From: Paludibacteraceae bacterium | Lineage (GTDB): Bacteria > Bacteroidota > Bacteroidia > Bacteroidales > Paludibacteraceae | Reading direction: 5' to 3' | DNA: 58,611 nucleotides | NCBI GenBank assembly: GCA_905235505.1 | Contig: CAJOMJ010000005.1 | Coordinates: 1-58,611 of the forward strand | Part shown: piece by piece, positions 18,228 through 27,085 of the stretch | Numbering within the stretch: position 1 is the stretch's first letter | How the letters are laid out: every line of letters begins with the position of its first letter | The notes under the pieces: generated by a model | What the model was told of the DNA's origin: nothing | What the model saw: the letters and a program-made list of their open reading frames with translations, nothing else | Database searches by the model: none | Position numbers and translations under genes: made by a program

Positions 18228-19307
18228 ATGAAAAAAATCACAATTAATCGTGCCCTTGCGGCTAAGAAAAAGGTTTTTACCGTATTGATGCTCGTAGCGA
18301 GCGTATTTACAGTTTCTGCACGCGAACTGCACGCAGATTTGAGTCAAGCCACCCCTGTCGGTGATAACGCCTCATGGGATGCTGCAACTAACACATTCTC
18401 TTGGACAGCAGGCAATAGCGCCCGTATCCAGATTACCGACATCGTAGGTGACGGCGACCTCTCCGCATGGGATACTCTTGTGCTCGTAACCGAGAACTAC
18501 GAAGACAGTTATCGTCTTGACATTGAGTTGCAGGACGGCACGGTCATCCAGGGTACGAGTGGTTGGGGTAAGTTCTATTCTGCAGGCACCAAGAAAATGG
18601 CGTTAGCCGAACAACTTGCAGAAGACAAGATTACCAGCGTAAAGAACATCCGCATCAACACAAACTCCGGCTCGGGCAGTATTGTCATCAAGGACCTCTA
18701 TCTGCTCAACGATGAGGCGGAGCCGCAGTATTTCGAGAAAGTTTGCCAGGGTTTCAAGGCTGTCAAGAACAACAACAAGTGCTCTTATGACACAACCACA
18801 CACACCTTTGCTTGGACGGCTGCTGACGCCAACGCCATGCGTATCTTCAAACTCAATGCCGGCAACCTCGCGGCTTATCAGACCCTTGTTCTGACAACCG
18901 CTGATTTCCGGAGCGAGAACGAGGTTGGTACCAATGACCTCAAATACAGTATACTCTTCATGGGCGAGAACAACACGAAGATTAAGGAGAAATCCTTTGC
19001 TTCAGTGGGTACTAAGACCATTGTGTTGACTGACGAGATGGCTGCTGACGAACTGGCATCGGTGGTAGAGATTCGTTTTGCGGGCTCCTGCGCACAGGGT
19101 AGTTTGGTTATCAATCCGTCCGATATCAAACTTATCGGCGAGGGCGAAGAAGCTCCTGTAGATGATCCGGATGAAGAGGAAGAAATAGGCCAAGGTGTTG
19201 AGGAAGTGAAAGCTACTGGCAAGGCCTATAAGACCATCGAGAATGGTCAACTTATCATCAGCAGAAATGGTGTACACTTTGACCTCACAGGCAAAGTAGT
19301 TAAATGA
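18228..19307 (+). CDS. Secreted two-domain protein with C-terminal NGQ-type tail
   Basis: A 359-residue exported protein of unknown function. An N-terminal signal peptide (about residues 1-32, ending VSARE) is followed by two similar beta-rich halves. The first is about 33-165 (SQATPVGDNASWDAATNTFS, WTAG, DLSAWDTLVLVT, IVIKDLYLL). The second is about 170-310 (KCSYDTTTHTFAWTA, LAAYQTLVLTT, LVINPSDIKLI). The repeated pattern resembles a carbohydrate-binding-module-like jelly roll, but I cannot name a family. An acidic linker (DDPDEEEEIG) leads to a tail, IENGQLIISRNG then FDLTGKVVK. The tail matches those of the proteins at 24898 and 27086 and is a candidate sorting signal. The gene separates a TonB receptor from its DUF4249 partner. 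Confidence 0.85.
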   Translation: MKKITINRALAAKKKVFTVLMLVASVFTVSARELHADLSQATPVGDNASWDAATNTFSWTAGNSARIQITDIVGDGDLSAWDTLVLVTENYEDSYRLDIELQDGTVIQGTSGWGKFYSAGTKKMALAEQLAEDKITSVKNIRINTNSGSGSIVIKDLYLLNDEAEPQYFEKVCQGFKAVKNNNKCSYDTTTHTFAWTAADANAMRIFKLNAGNLAAYQTLVLTTADFRSENEVGTNDLKYSILFMGENNTKIKEKSFASVGTKTIVLTDEMAADELASVVEIRFAGSCAQGSLVINPSDIKLIGEGEEAPVDDPDEEEEIGQGVEEVKATGKAYKTIENGQLIISRNGVHFDLTGKVVK

Positions 19308-19357
19308 GAAAGTTTTGGGTTATATTGGTTGCAGCGCTGATGCTTCACCTTGGGTAA
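19304..19357 (+). pseudogene. Signal-peptide start of a lost gene
   Basis: An ATG overlaps the preceding stop (ATGA, 19304-19307) and opens 17 codons, MRKFWVILVAALMLHLG, then TAA. It has the charge and hydrophobic pattern of a signal peptide, and the frame after the stop reads KAQGEASACASSD, like a cleavage region. The right half lies in the left arm of a perfect inverted repeat. I interpret it as the remains of a co-transcribed exported-protein gene. Confidence 0.5.
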
Positions 19358-19380
19358 AAAGCCCAAGGTGAAGCATCAGC
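19336..19380. repeat. Perfect 19-bp inverted repeat (hairpin)
   Basis: Arms 19336-19354 and 19362-19380 are exact reverse complements (GCTGATGCTTCACCTTGGG), with a 7-nt loop (TAAAAAG). The stem would make a very strong hairpin after the secreted-protein gene, though no T-run follows. Because the left arm also encodes part of a signal peptide, it may have arisen by inverted copying during rearrangement rather than as a designed terminator. Confidence 0.8.
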
Positions 19381-19406
19381 CTGTGCGTCGTCCGATTAGT
19401 CATGCA

Positions 19407-19545
19407 GCAGCCGGATTAAGTTATGGAATGTAAGTATAATAATGTATATAACAGCATGAATCCGTTCTTGCTTTACAATAGCGGTAATAGAATGTACAAA
19501 GTAACTATATTTACACATTCAGATTTTAACACTTTCTTATCTGTC
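19407..19545 (+). pseudogene. Duplicated, internally deleted 3' end of the TonB receptor
   Basis: The first 18 nt (GCAGCCGGATTAAGTTAT) equal 17353-17370 of the receptor. The copy then jumps about 530 nt to 17900 and follows the receptor through its stop region to about 18047. About 70 nt around 17920-17990 appear identical; a second deletion of about 23 nt removes 17992-18014. The copy ends in CTTATCTGTC just before the DUF4249 start. It cannot encode a barrel and is a recent non-functional duplicate. Confidence 0.88.
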
Positions 19546-19552
19546 AACACAA

Positions 19553-20521
19553 ATGAAACATAAACTTCCACTGCTGATATCTTTACTCATTCTGTTTGCT
19601 TCGTGTAGAACGGCAATTGAATACAAAGGAGAAATAACCGAACCGCAAATGGCTGTCTTTTGCGGCTTGGAAAATGGCAGTATGCCTGGCGTAGTGGTAT
19701 GCAGAAGCGCCTTTTTCCTCAACAAACCAATGGATTTGCCCGGTCAGAACACCTATCGTGAGTTCCTGCTGAATGATGCTACGGTCAGTTATGCCGTCAA
19801 TGGCGGAGAATGGATTGACATGCATTATGTAGTTAATGGTGCAGATGAAGCATACCAACCCGATACATTGTCGGCAGTCATTCCGCATGCCTCAGACTCT
19901 GTCTCTGTACGTGTTTCCCATTCGCAATACGGAGAGACAATGGCGCATCAGGTTATTCCGGAATTTATTATGACTGATGTAATAGATATAAAAGTGGAGA
20001 AAAGGACACTTGACAAAGGTGATACGATCTACACTTACAAACTTACATATCATATCTCTCCCTCAAAAGACAAACACCTTATTGGCAGGTTAGACTTGCT
20101 GGATAGCAGGTCACAATTAGTGCCTGTCAAGAGCAACGATATTCTTTTCGAGGGCTTTGACGATATTCAGGGGGCAGGGTGGAGTGAGATAGTAGAGGAG
20201 ATGATATATATGGGTGTAGAGGGCGATGACGGTTATCAACAATACTTGGATTTTCGCTTGAGTGATATTCCTGAAGAAGGTAGAGATGTGGAGATTCAGA
20301 CTGTACCAATGTCACGTAGGATGGAAAGCGTCAAATCCCGCTGGACTGTTCATAGTGCTGATACCTATCTTTATCTGCAGTCGATTGCCAAGTATCGCAA
20401 CGGTAACACAAGTATCCTCGGAATGGAGGAGAAAGTGCAGGTATATGGCAATTTCTCTGGCAATACGCTCGGTTGCCTCACCGCCCAATCACAAACAGCA
20501 TATATAACAAACTTGCACTAA
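19553..20521 (+). CDS. DUF4249 lipoprotein (TonB receptor partner)
   Basis: A 322-residue lipoprotein (lipobox LFASC, C18). The N-terminal Ig-like region (YKGEITEPQMAVFCGLENGS) and the NDATVSYAVNGGEWI block are typical of the DUF4249 family. Members are encoded directly after a TonB receptor of the type at 15538-18030 and are thought to work with it at the outer membrane, like other receptor-associated surface lipoproteins. Here an inserted gene and a receptor remnant of about 1.5 kb separate the pair. The sequence in front of its ATG still matches the sequence that follows the receptor stop, so the original spacing was probably only about 30 nt. Transcription must now come from the receptor, from the inserted gene's promoter, or be reduced. 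Confidence 0.85.
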   Translation: MKHKLPLLISLLILFASCRTAIEYKGEITEPQMAVFCGLENGSMPGVVVCRSAFFLNKPMDLPGQNTYREFLLNDATVSYAVNGGEWIDMHYVVNGADEAYQPDTLSAVIPHASDSVSVRVSHSQYGETMAHQVIPEFIMTDVIDIKVEKRTLDKGDTIYTYKLTYHISPSKDKHLIGRLDLLDSRSQLVPVKSNDILFEGFDDIQGAGWSEIVEEMIYMGVEGDDGYQQYLDFRLSDIPEEGRDVEIQTVPMSRRMESVKSRWTVHSADTYLYLQSIAKYRNGNTSILGMEEKVQVYGNFSGNTLGCLTAQSQTAYITNLH

Positions 20522-20541
20522 CAGCCCCGTTTAACCATTCC

Positions 20542-20559
20542 CTGAGACTTACGTCTCAG
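20542..20559. terminator. Small hairpin between convergent genes
   Basis: CTGAGAC, 4-nt loop, GTCTCAG between the ends of the DUF4249 gene and the convergent phosphatase gene. It is short with no long T-run, so termination is only inferred. Confidence 0.45.
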
Positions 20560-20614
20560 CAGTAGGTTGGGCTTATATATTGCTCCCAAGTGCATCATTA
20601 TCGGTTCAAGCCAT

Positions 20615-21583
20615 TTACCTTATATCAAGATAGATTGGCAGATGGTCGGAGTATCCGGGTTGCCATGTGAGGTATTTGTAGCAGCGCATAGGTTGTTCGC
20701 CTCCGTATTTATTGTCGCGTTCCATAACCCATGACTCTGCATAAACCTGTGCATTGCTTCTCCCATAAAGCGATTCTGATACGTAGAATTGGTCAAGATA
20801 CGACCATATACCTTGCCACTTGTGTGTGCCTGCACCACCTTTTGATGTTTTCTCCAAAGGCATCATAAGATTGTGCATTCCGCGCAAACGGTCGGTAGGA
20901 GTGGAGTTCATATCACCCATGATAACTATCTTTGCCTGCGGTTGCACACTTAAAATGCTGTCAACCGTTTGCTGCAATACGCGATATGCAATGTGTCGCT
21001 TGAAGGCAGTTTGTTCTGTACCTCCTGACTGTGACGGCAAGTGGCACATCATTATATGCAGAGTGTCGGGCGGTATCGTACGTGACGAATAACCGCTGTT
21101 TTTATGTTTTATCTCTCCCGATGCATAAACAATATCTCTTGTAGGGCGTTCTCCTTCAGGCAGAATAACTGGAATAAACCTGCTGTTCAGCAGTTTGAAT
21201 TGTTTAGGGTCGTAGAGTAGGGCACAATCTATACCGCGCTCGTCAGGACTTTCCTGATGAATATAATTGTAACCCAAACGCCCCAATCCGCCTGTCTTTA
21301 CCATGTCTGTGAGACATTGCTCGTTCTCAACTTCGCATAATCCTACAATAGCAGCGTTCTGCCAGCCGCAGATACTCACGATTACCCTGCTTATATTCTC
21401 TATCTTTCTGTAATAACGGCTCTTAGACCACTTGTATTTGCCCTCAGGTGTAAAGTCCTCGTCAAGTTTGAGAGAATCGTGTGTGGTATCGAATAAGTTC
21501 TCTACATTGTAACTTATGATACGCATCTGTGCCTGCAGTGTGCAGCATAAAAACAAACCGACTATAATGCCAAGTTTCCTCAT
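20615..21583 (-). CDS. Secreted endonuclease/exonuclease/phosphatase-family hydrolase
   Basis: A 322-residue protein with a signal peptide (about residues 1-18, cleavage near LQAQ). The EEP fold follows: MRIISYNVENLFDT (metal-binding Asn region), IVGLCEVEN (catalytic Glu), MCHLPSQSGG, IVIMGDMNSTP (GDxN motif) and a final YSDHLPIYLDI with the SDH triad histidine. The SDHLP ending is that of DNase I-like and sphingomyelinase-like phosphodiesterases. The substrate (nucleic acid, phospholipid or inositol phosphate) cannot be decided. It is the last gene after glyA and rlmN on the minus strand, 41 nt after rlmN, and may be in their operon. It acts in the periplasm or outside. Confidence 0.88.
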   Translation of the reverse strand: MRKLGIIVGLFLCCTLQAQMRIISYNVENLFDTTHDSLKLDEDFTPEGKYKWSKSRYYRKIENISRVIVSICGWQNAAIVGLCEVENEQCLTDMVKTGGLGRLGYNYIHQESPDERGIDCALLYDPKQFKLLNSRFIPVILPEGERPTRDIVYASGEIKHKNSGYSSRTIPPDTLHIMMCHLPSQSGGTEQTAFKRHIAYRVLQQTVDSILSVQPQAKIVIMGDMNSTPTDRLRGMHNLMMPLEKTSKGGAGTHKWQGIWSYLDQFYVSESLYGRSNAQVYAESWVMERDNKYGGEQPMRCYKYLTWQPGYSDHLPIYLDIR

Positions 21584-21624
21584 GGCTGATGTTATTTATG
21601 ACTATTCTTATGGCATATCAGCAC

Positions 21625-22659
21625 TTATGACTTGTCCTGCTGAAGCGAGTTAACCAGCATTCCGCAGGCGGCAAGTATATCTTCTCCCCTTGAGCGGCGA
21701 ATGGTGGTGGTTATGCCGATATTGGTAAGATAGTCACGCAACCACTCCATCTGCTCGGAAGTTGAACTGTGAAACTCTGCAAGTGTGGAATTGTCGGGTG
21801 ACTCGTGAAAACGAATCAAGTTGATACGGCAGTCCAACCCCTTAAGCAGATGTCTCAACCCTTGCGCATGGCGCATAGTGTCGTTCTGCCCGCCAAAACA
21901 TATATACTCGAATGAAATACGTCTCTGATGTGTCCAGTCGTACTCCCTCAACAGACTGACAACCTGCTCTATAGGATATACTTTCTCTATAGGCATTATA
22001 TCTGCTCTCTCTGCTGCGAATGGGTTATGAAGACTAATGGCAACATGGCAGTCGCACTCGTCAAGCAATCTTTTCACCCCCGGTATATAACCAACCGACG
22101 AGACGGTAATACGCTTGGGTGACCAACCACATCCCCATGCAGCGGAGAGTACCTCTACAGAACGCAGTACGGCATCTATATTGTCGCAAGGCTCACCCTC
22201 GCCCATATAGACGAGGTTGGTGAGCGCTGCGGAATCGGGTATTGAGAACACTTGGTTCAGTATGTCGGCAGTAGTAAGTTGTCCGTGAAAACCAAGAGTG
22301 CCTGTCATACAGAAGCGGCATCCCATCTTGCAGCCTGCCTGAGTGCTGACACATAGGGTCGCACGGTCGTCCTCGGGGATAAAAACCGACTCTATATACT
22401 CTCCGTTTTCTGACTTGAACAGATACTTCTTTGTGCCGTCTCTCGAGACTGCCTCGGCTATAGGGGCAGTACGCCCTATTGCATATTGCTCGGCAAGTTT
22501 CTCTCTGCCTTTCAACGATATATTGCTCATATCGCTGAAGTCGGTAACACGCTTTACATACAACCATTCTGCAAGTTGCTTGCCCGCATATCGCGGCAGA
22601 CCTACAGATATCGCCACGTCTTGCAGTTCAGTCAATGTTTTTCCGAGTAGTGTTACCAT
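21625..22659 (-). CDS. rlmN: 23S rRNA (adenine-2503-C2)/tRNA-A37 methyltransferase, radical SAM
   Basis: A 344-residue radical SAM enzyme of normal length. The iron-sulfur cluster cysteines are C110, C114 and C117 in [11 protein letters not shown]. The resolving methyl-carrying cysteine is C332 in [10 protein letters not shown], and the SAM-binding GEGEP is present. It methylates A2503 in the peptidyl transferase centre and, in studied species, A37 of some tRNAs, improving decoding. Its ATG overlaps the end of glyA by 7 nt, so it is translated from the same mRNA. Confidence 0.97.
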   Translation of the reverse strand: MVTLLGKTLTELQDVAISVGLPRYAGKQLAEWLYVKRVTDFSDMSNISLKGREKLAEQYAIGRTAPIAEAVSRDGTKKYLFKSENGEYIESVFIPEDDRATLCVSTQAGCKMGCRFCMTGTLGFHGQLTTADILNQVFSIPDSAALTNLVYMGEGEPCDNIDAVLRSVEVLSAAWGCGWSPKRITVSSVGYIPGVKRLLDECDCHVAISLHNPFAAERADIMPIEKVYPIEQVVSLLREYDWTHQRRISFEYICFGGQNDTMRHAQGLRHLLKGLDCRINLIRFHESPDNSTLAEFHSSTSEQMEWLRDYLTNIGITTTIRRSRGEDILAACGMLVNSLQQDKS

Positions 22660-23933
22660 GCATAAAGCGGATATTTCACCATCTCAGCATTCACTTCTTT
22701 CCGCACAGCGAGGATATTCTGTTCGTTCTCAGGGTCGGAAAGCACTTTGTCAATCAGTTCCACTATCCACGGCATCATATCCTCTTTAAGTCCGCGTGTG
22801 GTGATTGCGGGTGTGCCAAAGCGAAGTCCGGATGTCTGGAATGCAGAGCGCGAATCAAAGGGTACCATATTCTTGTTAGAGGTGATATCTGCTGCAACCA
22901 ATGCTTTCTCGGCCAGTTTGCCGGTTAGGTCGGGGAACTTGGTACGCAAGTCAACCAACATGCAGTGGTTGTCTGTACCGCCGGAGATAATCTTGTAGCC
23001 CTTATCAACTAAAGCCTGAGCCATTGCTGCTGCATTCTTCTGCACTTGCTTTTGATAATCAATATATTCAGGCTGCAGTGCCTCGCCGAATGCAACGGCT
23101 TTGGCTGCAATCACGTGTTCAAGCGGTCCGCCTTGAGTACCGGGGAAGACTGCGGAGTCAAGGAGTTGCGACATCATCTTTATTTCTCCCTTGGGAGTGG
23201 TTTTCCCCCATGGGTTGGGGAAATCTTCACCCATAAGAATCACGCCTCCTCTCGGACCACGCAGTGTCTTGTGAGTGGTGGACGTGACTATATGTGCATA
23301 ACGGACAGGGTTCTTCAGCAGACCGGCGGCAATGAGTCCGGCAGGGTGTGCCATATCAACCATAAAGATTGCCCCTGTCTCGTCTGCCACACGGCGGATA
23401 CGCTCATAGTCCCACTCACGGGAATAGGCACTTGCTCCGGCTATTATCAGTTTGGGTCGCTCTGCACGCGCCACTTGCTCAAGTTGCTCATAATCGACCC
23501 TGCCGTCTTCTTCTCTTACATTATATTCGAGGGCATGAAACATGATACCGGAGAAGTTGACCGGCGAACCGTGACTGAGATGTCCTCCGTGACTGAGGTT
23601 AAGTCCGAGGAACTTGTCACCGGCATTCAGGCATGCCATAAATACTGCCATGTTGGCCTGTGCACCTGAGTGAGGTTGTACATTAACCCATGCTGCTCCG
23701 TAGAGTTGTTTGAGTCGCTCCTGAGCAAGACGTTCGCTCTCGTCAACCACCTCGCAACCGCCGTAATAGCGTTTGCCCGGATAACCTTCGGCATATTTGT
23801 TGGTAAGTACTGAACCCATAGCTTCCATCACTTGGTCGCTTACGTAGTTCTCACTGGCTATCAGTTCGATGCCTCTTGTCTGACGTTCCCGCTCTTGGCG
23901 GATAATGTCGAAAATTGCTGTGTCTCGTGTCAT
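22653..23933 (-). CDS. glyA: Serine hydroxymethyltransferase
   Basis: A 426-residue PLP enzyme that converts serine and tetrahydrofolate to glycine and methylene-tetrahydrofolate, the main one-carbon source. Signatures seen are [34 protein letters not shown], the PLP lysine block [13 protein letters not shown] and the C-terminal [13 protein letters not shown]. The length is normal. It is the first gene of a glyA-rlmN(-EEP) unit. I could not find a consensus promoter in the 294 nt upstream. Confidence 0.98.
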   Translation of the reverse strand: MTRDTAIFDIIRQERERQTRGIELIASENYVSDQVMEAMGSVLTNKYAEGYPGKRYYGGCEVVDESERLAQERLKQLYGAAWVNVQPHSGAQANMAVFMACLNAGDKFLGLNLSHGGHLSHGSPVNFSGIMFHALEYNVREEDGRVDYEQLEQVARAERPKLIIAGASAYSREWDYERIRRVADETGAIFMVDMAHPAGLIAAGLLKNPVRYAHIVTSTTHKTLRGPRGGVILMGEDFPNPWGKTTPKGEIKMMSQLLDSAVFPGTQGGPLEHVIAAKAVAFGEALQPEYIDYQKQVQKNAAAMAQALVDKGYKIISGGTDNHCMLVDLRTKFPDLTGKLAEKALVAADITSNKNMVPFDSRSAFQTSGLRFGTPAITTRGLKEDMMPWIVELIDKVLSDPENEQNILAVRKEVNAEMVKYPLYAW

Positions 23934-24227
23934 TGAGGAATATATTGGTTTGATTGGTTAATCATTTATTATATAGTTTACTGAGTCTGCATGGTTAAAC
24001 TCTAAACAACCCTAAATAATTAAAAACGAAAAAGTAATAATTAAAAAAACTTTGTACGATGCCTTAGAGAGAACACAATAATATACATTATCTGAAGGAA
24101 AGTATAAACATCTATTCAGTAGTCTTATTTATTACTATCTTTCACAACTCTTATTTAGTGCTTTTTTAATTTTTCATTTTTACTTTTTACTTTATCACTC
24201 TAAACAACCCTAAACACCCCTAAACCA
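23934..24227. other. Gene-free AT-rich spacer with a 17-bp direct repeat
   Basis: No coding sequence. CTCTAAACAACCCTAAA occurs at 24000-24016 and again at 24198-24214, bracketing 181 nt. Related CCCTAAA units follow the second copy. The spacer must hold the glyA promoter and the end of the DUF4491 transcript, but neither is clear. Confidence 0.6.
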
Positions 24228-24533
24228 TTAATCCTCATTTCTTTTAGGGTTCTTCGGAAACCAGCCTTTTTTCACTCTTTCTTTCTGCTGAAACAACTCG
24301 TGAATGCCCCAGAAAGAAGAGAAGGCAAACACCCCGAGGCAAATGCTGAGGAGATGGTTGCTAACCAACACCGACCCCACTGAGCCGGCAACACCTGCTA
24401 AGGCGAACAACCACCAACTCCGAACACCAAGAAAATATTCCGCTTTGATTACAATAGGATGAAACATGCCGATAATAAGAAAAGTTGCCAATCCGATTAT
24501 TATTCCTTCAAAAGAACTGAATGTAATTTCCAT
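24228..24533 (-). CDS. DUF4491 family small membrane protein
   Basis: A 101-residue protein with three hydrophobic segments: about residues 10-27 (GIIIGLATFLIIGMFHPIVI), 40-55 and 63-80. It includes the family-typical HPIVIKAEYFLG block and ends in a basic, soluble tail (KGWFPKNPKR). DUF4491 proteins occur in Bacteroidota and some Firmicutes and have no known function. It is a single gene with a good promoter at 24602-24632, divergent from the secreted peptidase. Confidence 0.85.
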   Translation of the reverse strand: MEITFSSFEGIIIGLATFLIIGMFHPIVIKAEYFLGVRSWWLFALAGVAGSVGSVLVSNHLLSICLGVFAFSSFWGIHELFQQKERVKKGWFPKNPKRNED

Positions 24534-24601
24534 AAATACAATTGTTGATATTAATGTCTTGCTGCATGGTGTTAGCAGTGCTGTCCGATTATTTTGGTTT
24601 G

Positions 24602-24632
24602 CAAAGGTAATGTTTTTTTATGATATGTGCAA
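24602..24632 (-). promoter_or_regulatory. Bacteroidota promoter for the DUF4491 gene
   Basis: Minus-strand TACCTTTG (24602-24609) with TTG (24630-24632) 20 nt upstream, about 70 nt before the ATG at 24533. Confidence 0.75.
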
Positions 24633-24712
24633 TCACAATTTATTATGAATTGCATTTTGTTCTATATGGTATATCGAGTGATGGTAAAATCCGGTGAAAT
24701 GTACACTCGGAG

Positions 24713-24743
24713 TTGTGCATATCATAATTATGTAGTAATTTTG
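24713..24743 (+). promoter_or_regulatory. Bacteroidota promoter for the S37-like peptidase gene
   Basis: TTG (24713-24715), 20 nt, TAATTTTG (24736-24743). The leader to the ATG at 24898 is about 150 nt, AT-rich, with no other gene; I see no recognisable riboswitch in it. Confidence 0.7.
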
Positions 24744-24897
24744 CATTGGAATCCATGTGACTCTAATATCATTTTTATCCTAATCAGATAATGAAATAGT
24801 CCTTTATTATCACTATTGCGCGTGAGGCTGTGGAAATATCGGAGAACTGAACGCCGTTTCAGTAGCAACAACTGTATAAAAAAATACTCTATTTGAT

Positions 24898-26619
24898 ATG
24901 AAAAAAACATTTATTACACTTTCGCTGCTCCTTGCTGCACTTATGTCGCAAGCACAGCAGCAACTGCCCCAATGGGCAAACAAACTGGTCAGCATGAACC
25001 CCGGTCTCATCGATTCCGTGCGCCTTATACCTTTTACACAACCGAAACCCGGTGATTACGGGTACGAAGAAAACATGGAGATAGATGCCGCCAAACTCCC
25101 TACAAGCACCTACATGGTTTATTATCACCAGCCGGTGCAGCACAGCAATCCTACCGGAGAGCAGTTCCCACTCAGGGCCACTATCTCCGTCTTCAAAGAT
25201 GCAGATGTCACCAAAGCGGCTAACCATGTCTATTGCGGAGGTTACGCAATAGAAGACTGGTGGACGAAAAATCCCGACCTCATGTTATATGGTCTGAAAA
25301 ACGACAATATGACGGAGATAGCCTTCCGCTATCACGGCAATCTCATCTGTCCCGAGTTCCGCTATTTCCAGTATTCCTCACCTGTGCAGTGCTACAACAA
25401 ACTGGATGGCCTTACCAGTGAAGAGGCAGCTCAAGATTTCCACAATCTCATCAACGCACTCAAGAAAGTGTTCAAAGGCAAATGGGCAATGACAGGTGCA
25501 AGCAAGGGAGGCACTGCGACTCTGCTCCAGCACGCCTTCTACCCCGAGGATGCCGACATCTTCGTGCCATATTGCGCACCTTTCTTCAACTCCGACCGCG
25601 ACACCAACATGCAGCAATATTGGTTAAACAACGGTTGGAACAAATCCTATCGCGACATGTTCATGGCAGTACGCAAAACAGCCGTTTACCGCCAGGAACA
25701 AATCTATCCTATCTTCTACAAAATGGCGAAAACTACCGGGCTTTCCGACAATAACATCTATGCCCGTTACTTGGAAAACATCGCCGGTTTCGGATTCTCC
25801 GAACACACCGATCTTGATACGACGGATATTAACCGAATCATGGCTTTCAATCTGCAAGCAATGGACAAGTGTGGCATAAAAGATTATAATGACACTGTAT
25901 ATGCAGTCATGCTCTATTACTGCCGGTTCGAATTGAAAGAGCTCGAGAGCTGGTACCCGTGGTTGAAAGGTTCCGGCAATATGCAGGCTCCGGCATCACG
26001 TTTGACATGCACCGCTCCACGGCCAATAAGCATTACCGAAGCACAGTGGTGGGGCAACGAGGCCATCGGCAAACGTGAACAGACGTATGAATACATGTCG
26101 AAAACCGAACTCGGATACTACGACCTGTGCTTCGACGGTATAGTAACACCCGAGGAGGCGCCGGCGTGGAATGCGGAGTATAAGAAATATGTAGGTAACC
26201 TGCGTGATTTCTATAGCCCGTGGTTTGCACAGATCAACTACAAAAGCGACATCTACAACCGCGCTGTCACCACCACCAAGAATGCCACCCAACCTATTAT
26301 CTTCATCTATGGCGAGGACGATGCATGGACGGGTGCCGCTATGCGCGACGAGTATATAAACGGCAGCAATGTGCAAAAGTTTGTCATCTCGGGGCAAAAC
26401 CATAGCGTCAGTTTCTCCTCCAATGCCGAACCCGCAAAGTGCAACGCCATCCGTGCTACCTTGGACGGCATCTTCGGCACGCCGCAAGGCGTAGAGCAGA
26501 CTCTTTCGCCAGCACAGAGGACAAACTCGGGCAAACTCGTGATGCTTAACGGACAAATCTATGTAAGCGTCGGAGACCAACTGTTCACTTTGCAAGGGCA
26601 GCGGGTCAGCACCAAATAA
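24898..26619 (+). CDS. Secreted S37-like (tripeptidyl aminopeptidase-type) serine peptidase
   Basis: A 573-residue exported alpha/beta-hydrolase with a signal peptide of about 20 residues (LLAALMSQAQ). The family motif CPEFRYF resembles the EHR-type block of S28/S37 peptidases. The proposed catalytic triad is S202 (WAMTGASKGG), D475 or D476 (IYGEDDAWTG) and H502 (SGQNHSVSF). S37 enzymes remove short proline-containing peptides from protein N termini outside the cell, so a role in peptide scavenging is likely. The last 29 residues (GKLVMLNGQIYVSVG, then FTLQGQRVSTK) match the tails of the proteins at 18228 and 27086, a candidate sorting signal. It is a single gene with its own promoter and hairpin. 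Confidence 0.8.
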   Translation: MKKTFITLSLLLAALMSQAQQQLPQWANKLVSMNPGLIDSVRLIPFTQPKPGDYGYEENMEIDAAKLPTSTYMVYYHQPVQHSNPTGEQFPLRATISVFKDADVTKAANHVYCGGYAIEDWWTKNPDLMLYGLKNDNMTEIAFRYHGNLICPEFRYFQYSSPVQCYNKLDGLTSEEAAQDFHNLINALKKVFKGKWAMTGASKGGTATLLQHAFYPEDADIFVPYCAPFFNSDRDTNMQQYWLNNGWNKSYRDMFMAVRKTAVYRQEQIYPIFYKMAKTTGLSDNNIYARYLENIAGFGFSEHTDLDTTDINRIMAFNLQAMDKCGIKDYNDTVYAVMLYYCRFELKELESWYPWLKGSGNMQAPASRLTCTAPRPISITEAQWWGNEAIGKREQTYEYMSKTELGYYDLCFDGIVTPEEAPAWNAEYKKYVGNLRDFYSPWFAQINYKSDIYNRAVTTTKNATQPIIFIYGEDDAWTGAAMRDEYINGSNVQKFVISGQNHSVSFSSNAEPAKCNAIRATLDGIFGTPQGVEQTLSPAQRTNSGKLVMLNGQIYVSVGDQLFTLQGQRVSTK

Positions 26620-26688
26620 CCTTACGCACAGGACTTATCTGAATTGTTAGATACAAAGACGATAAGTCCGGTTTCATTCTATAACCTG

Positions 26689-26713
26689 TTGGCGGAAATA
26701 AAATGTCCGCCAA
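26689..26713. terminator. Hairpin after the S37-like peptidase gene
   Basis: TTGGCGGA (26689-26696) pairs with TCCGCCAA (26706-26713) across a 9-nt AT-rich loop, followed by AAA. It lies about 70 nt after the stop. Confidence 0.5.
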
Positions 26714-26717
26714 AATA

Positions 26718-26876
26718 CCGTTTTGACAATATGTCACCTTTTTGCCGGTTTTACATAGCAAAGTGTAAGTTCACGGGTAGCCGAAATCATGCTATCTCTA
26801 AGCCGAGTGTTAGCCATCTCTGCCATTTGACACTATGTCAGTTTTTCTGCCGTTTTGCTTACGTTTTGCTATTTTC
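26718..26876. repeat. Dispersed non-coding repeat, copy B
   Basis: About 159 bp matching copy A at 14648-14805, same orientation. The core CTAAGCCGAGTGTTAGCCAT is identical and flanking blocks are mostly conserved. Stops interrupt both copies in all longer frames, so it is not a gene. It stands between the S37-like peptidase and the giant gene. Confidence 0.8.
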
Positions 26877-26908
26877 TGCAATCCCGTAAAATCTCCGATT
26901 CATATTCC

Positions 26909-26972
26909 GTAGATCCGCTACACCGTTATAAGTTCTAAAAGCTACGTAGATTTGCTACACCGTCACGTTTGA
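26909..26972. repeat. Two degenerate copies of a GTAGA...ACACCGTCACGT element
   Basis: Units start at 26909 and 26946, 37 nt apart. The second agrees at about 22 of 27 positions with 37070-37096 on the other side of the giant gene (shared block ACACCGTCACGT). Confidence 0.6.
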
Positions 26973-27002
26973 ACCTGCCCACCCGGTGTTGATAATTTTC
27001 TT

Positions 27003-27034
27003 TTTGGTTATTGTAATTAAAATGTGTAACTTTG
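27003..27034 (+). promoter_or_regulatory. Bacteroidota promoter for the giant surface protein gene
   Basis: TTTG (27003-27006), 20 nt, TAACTTTG (27027-27034), about 50 nt before the ATG at 27086. Confidence 0.8.
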
Positions 27035-27085
27035 CAGCGCATATTGTATATATAGAGCGAAAATAAAATATAATCAAATATTATT

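Noticed and set aside
26644..26889. 81-codon frame covering dispersed repeat copy B
   Set aside because: The matching region of copy A has stops in this frame, so the sequence is conserved as a repeat, not as a protein.
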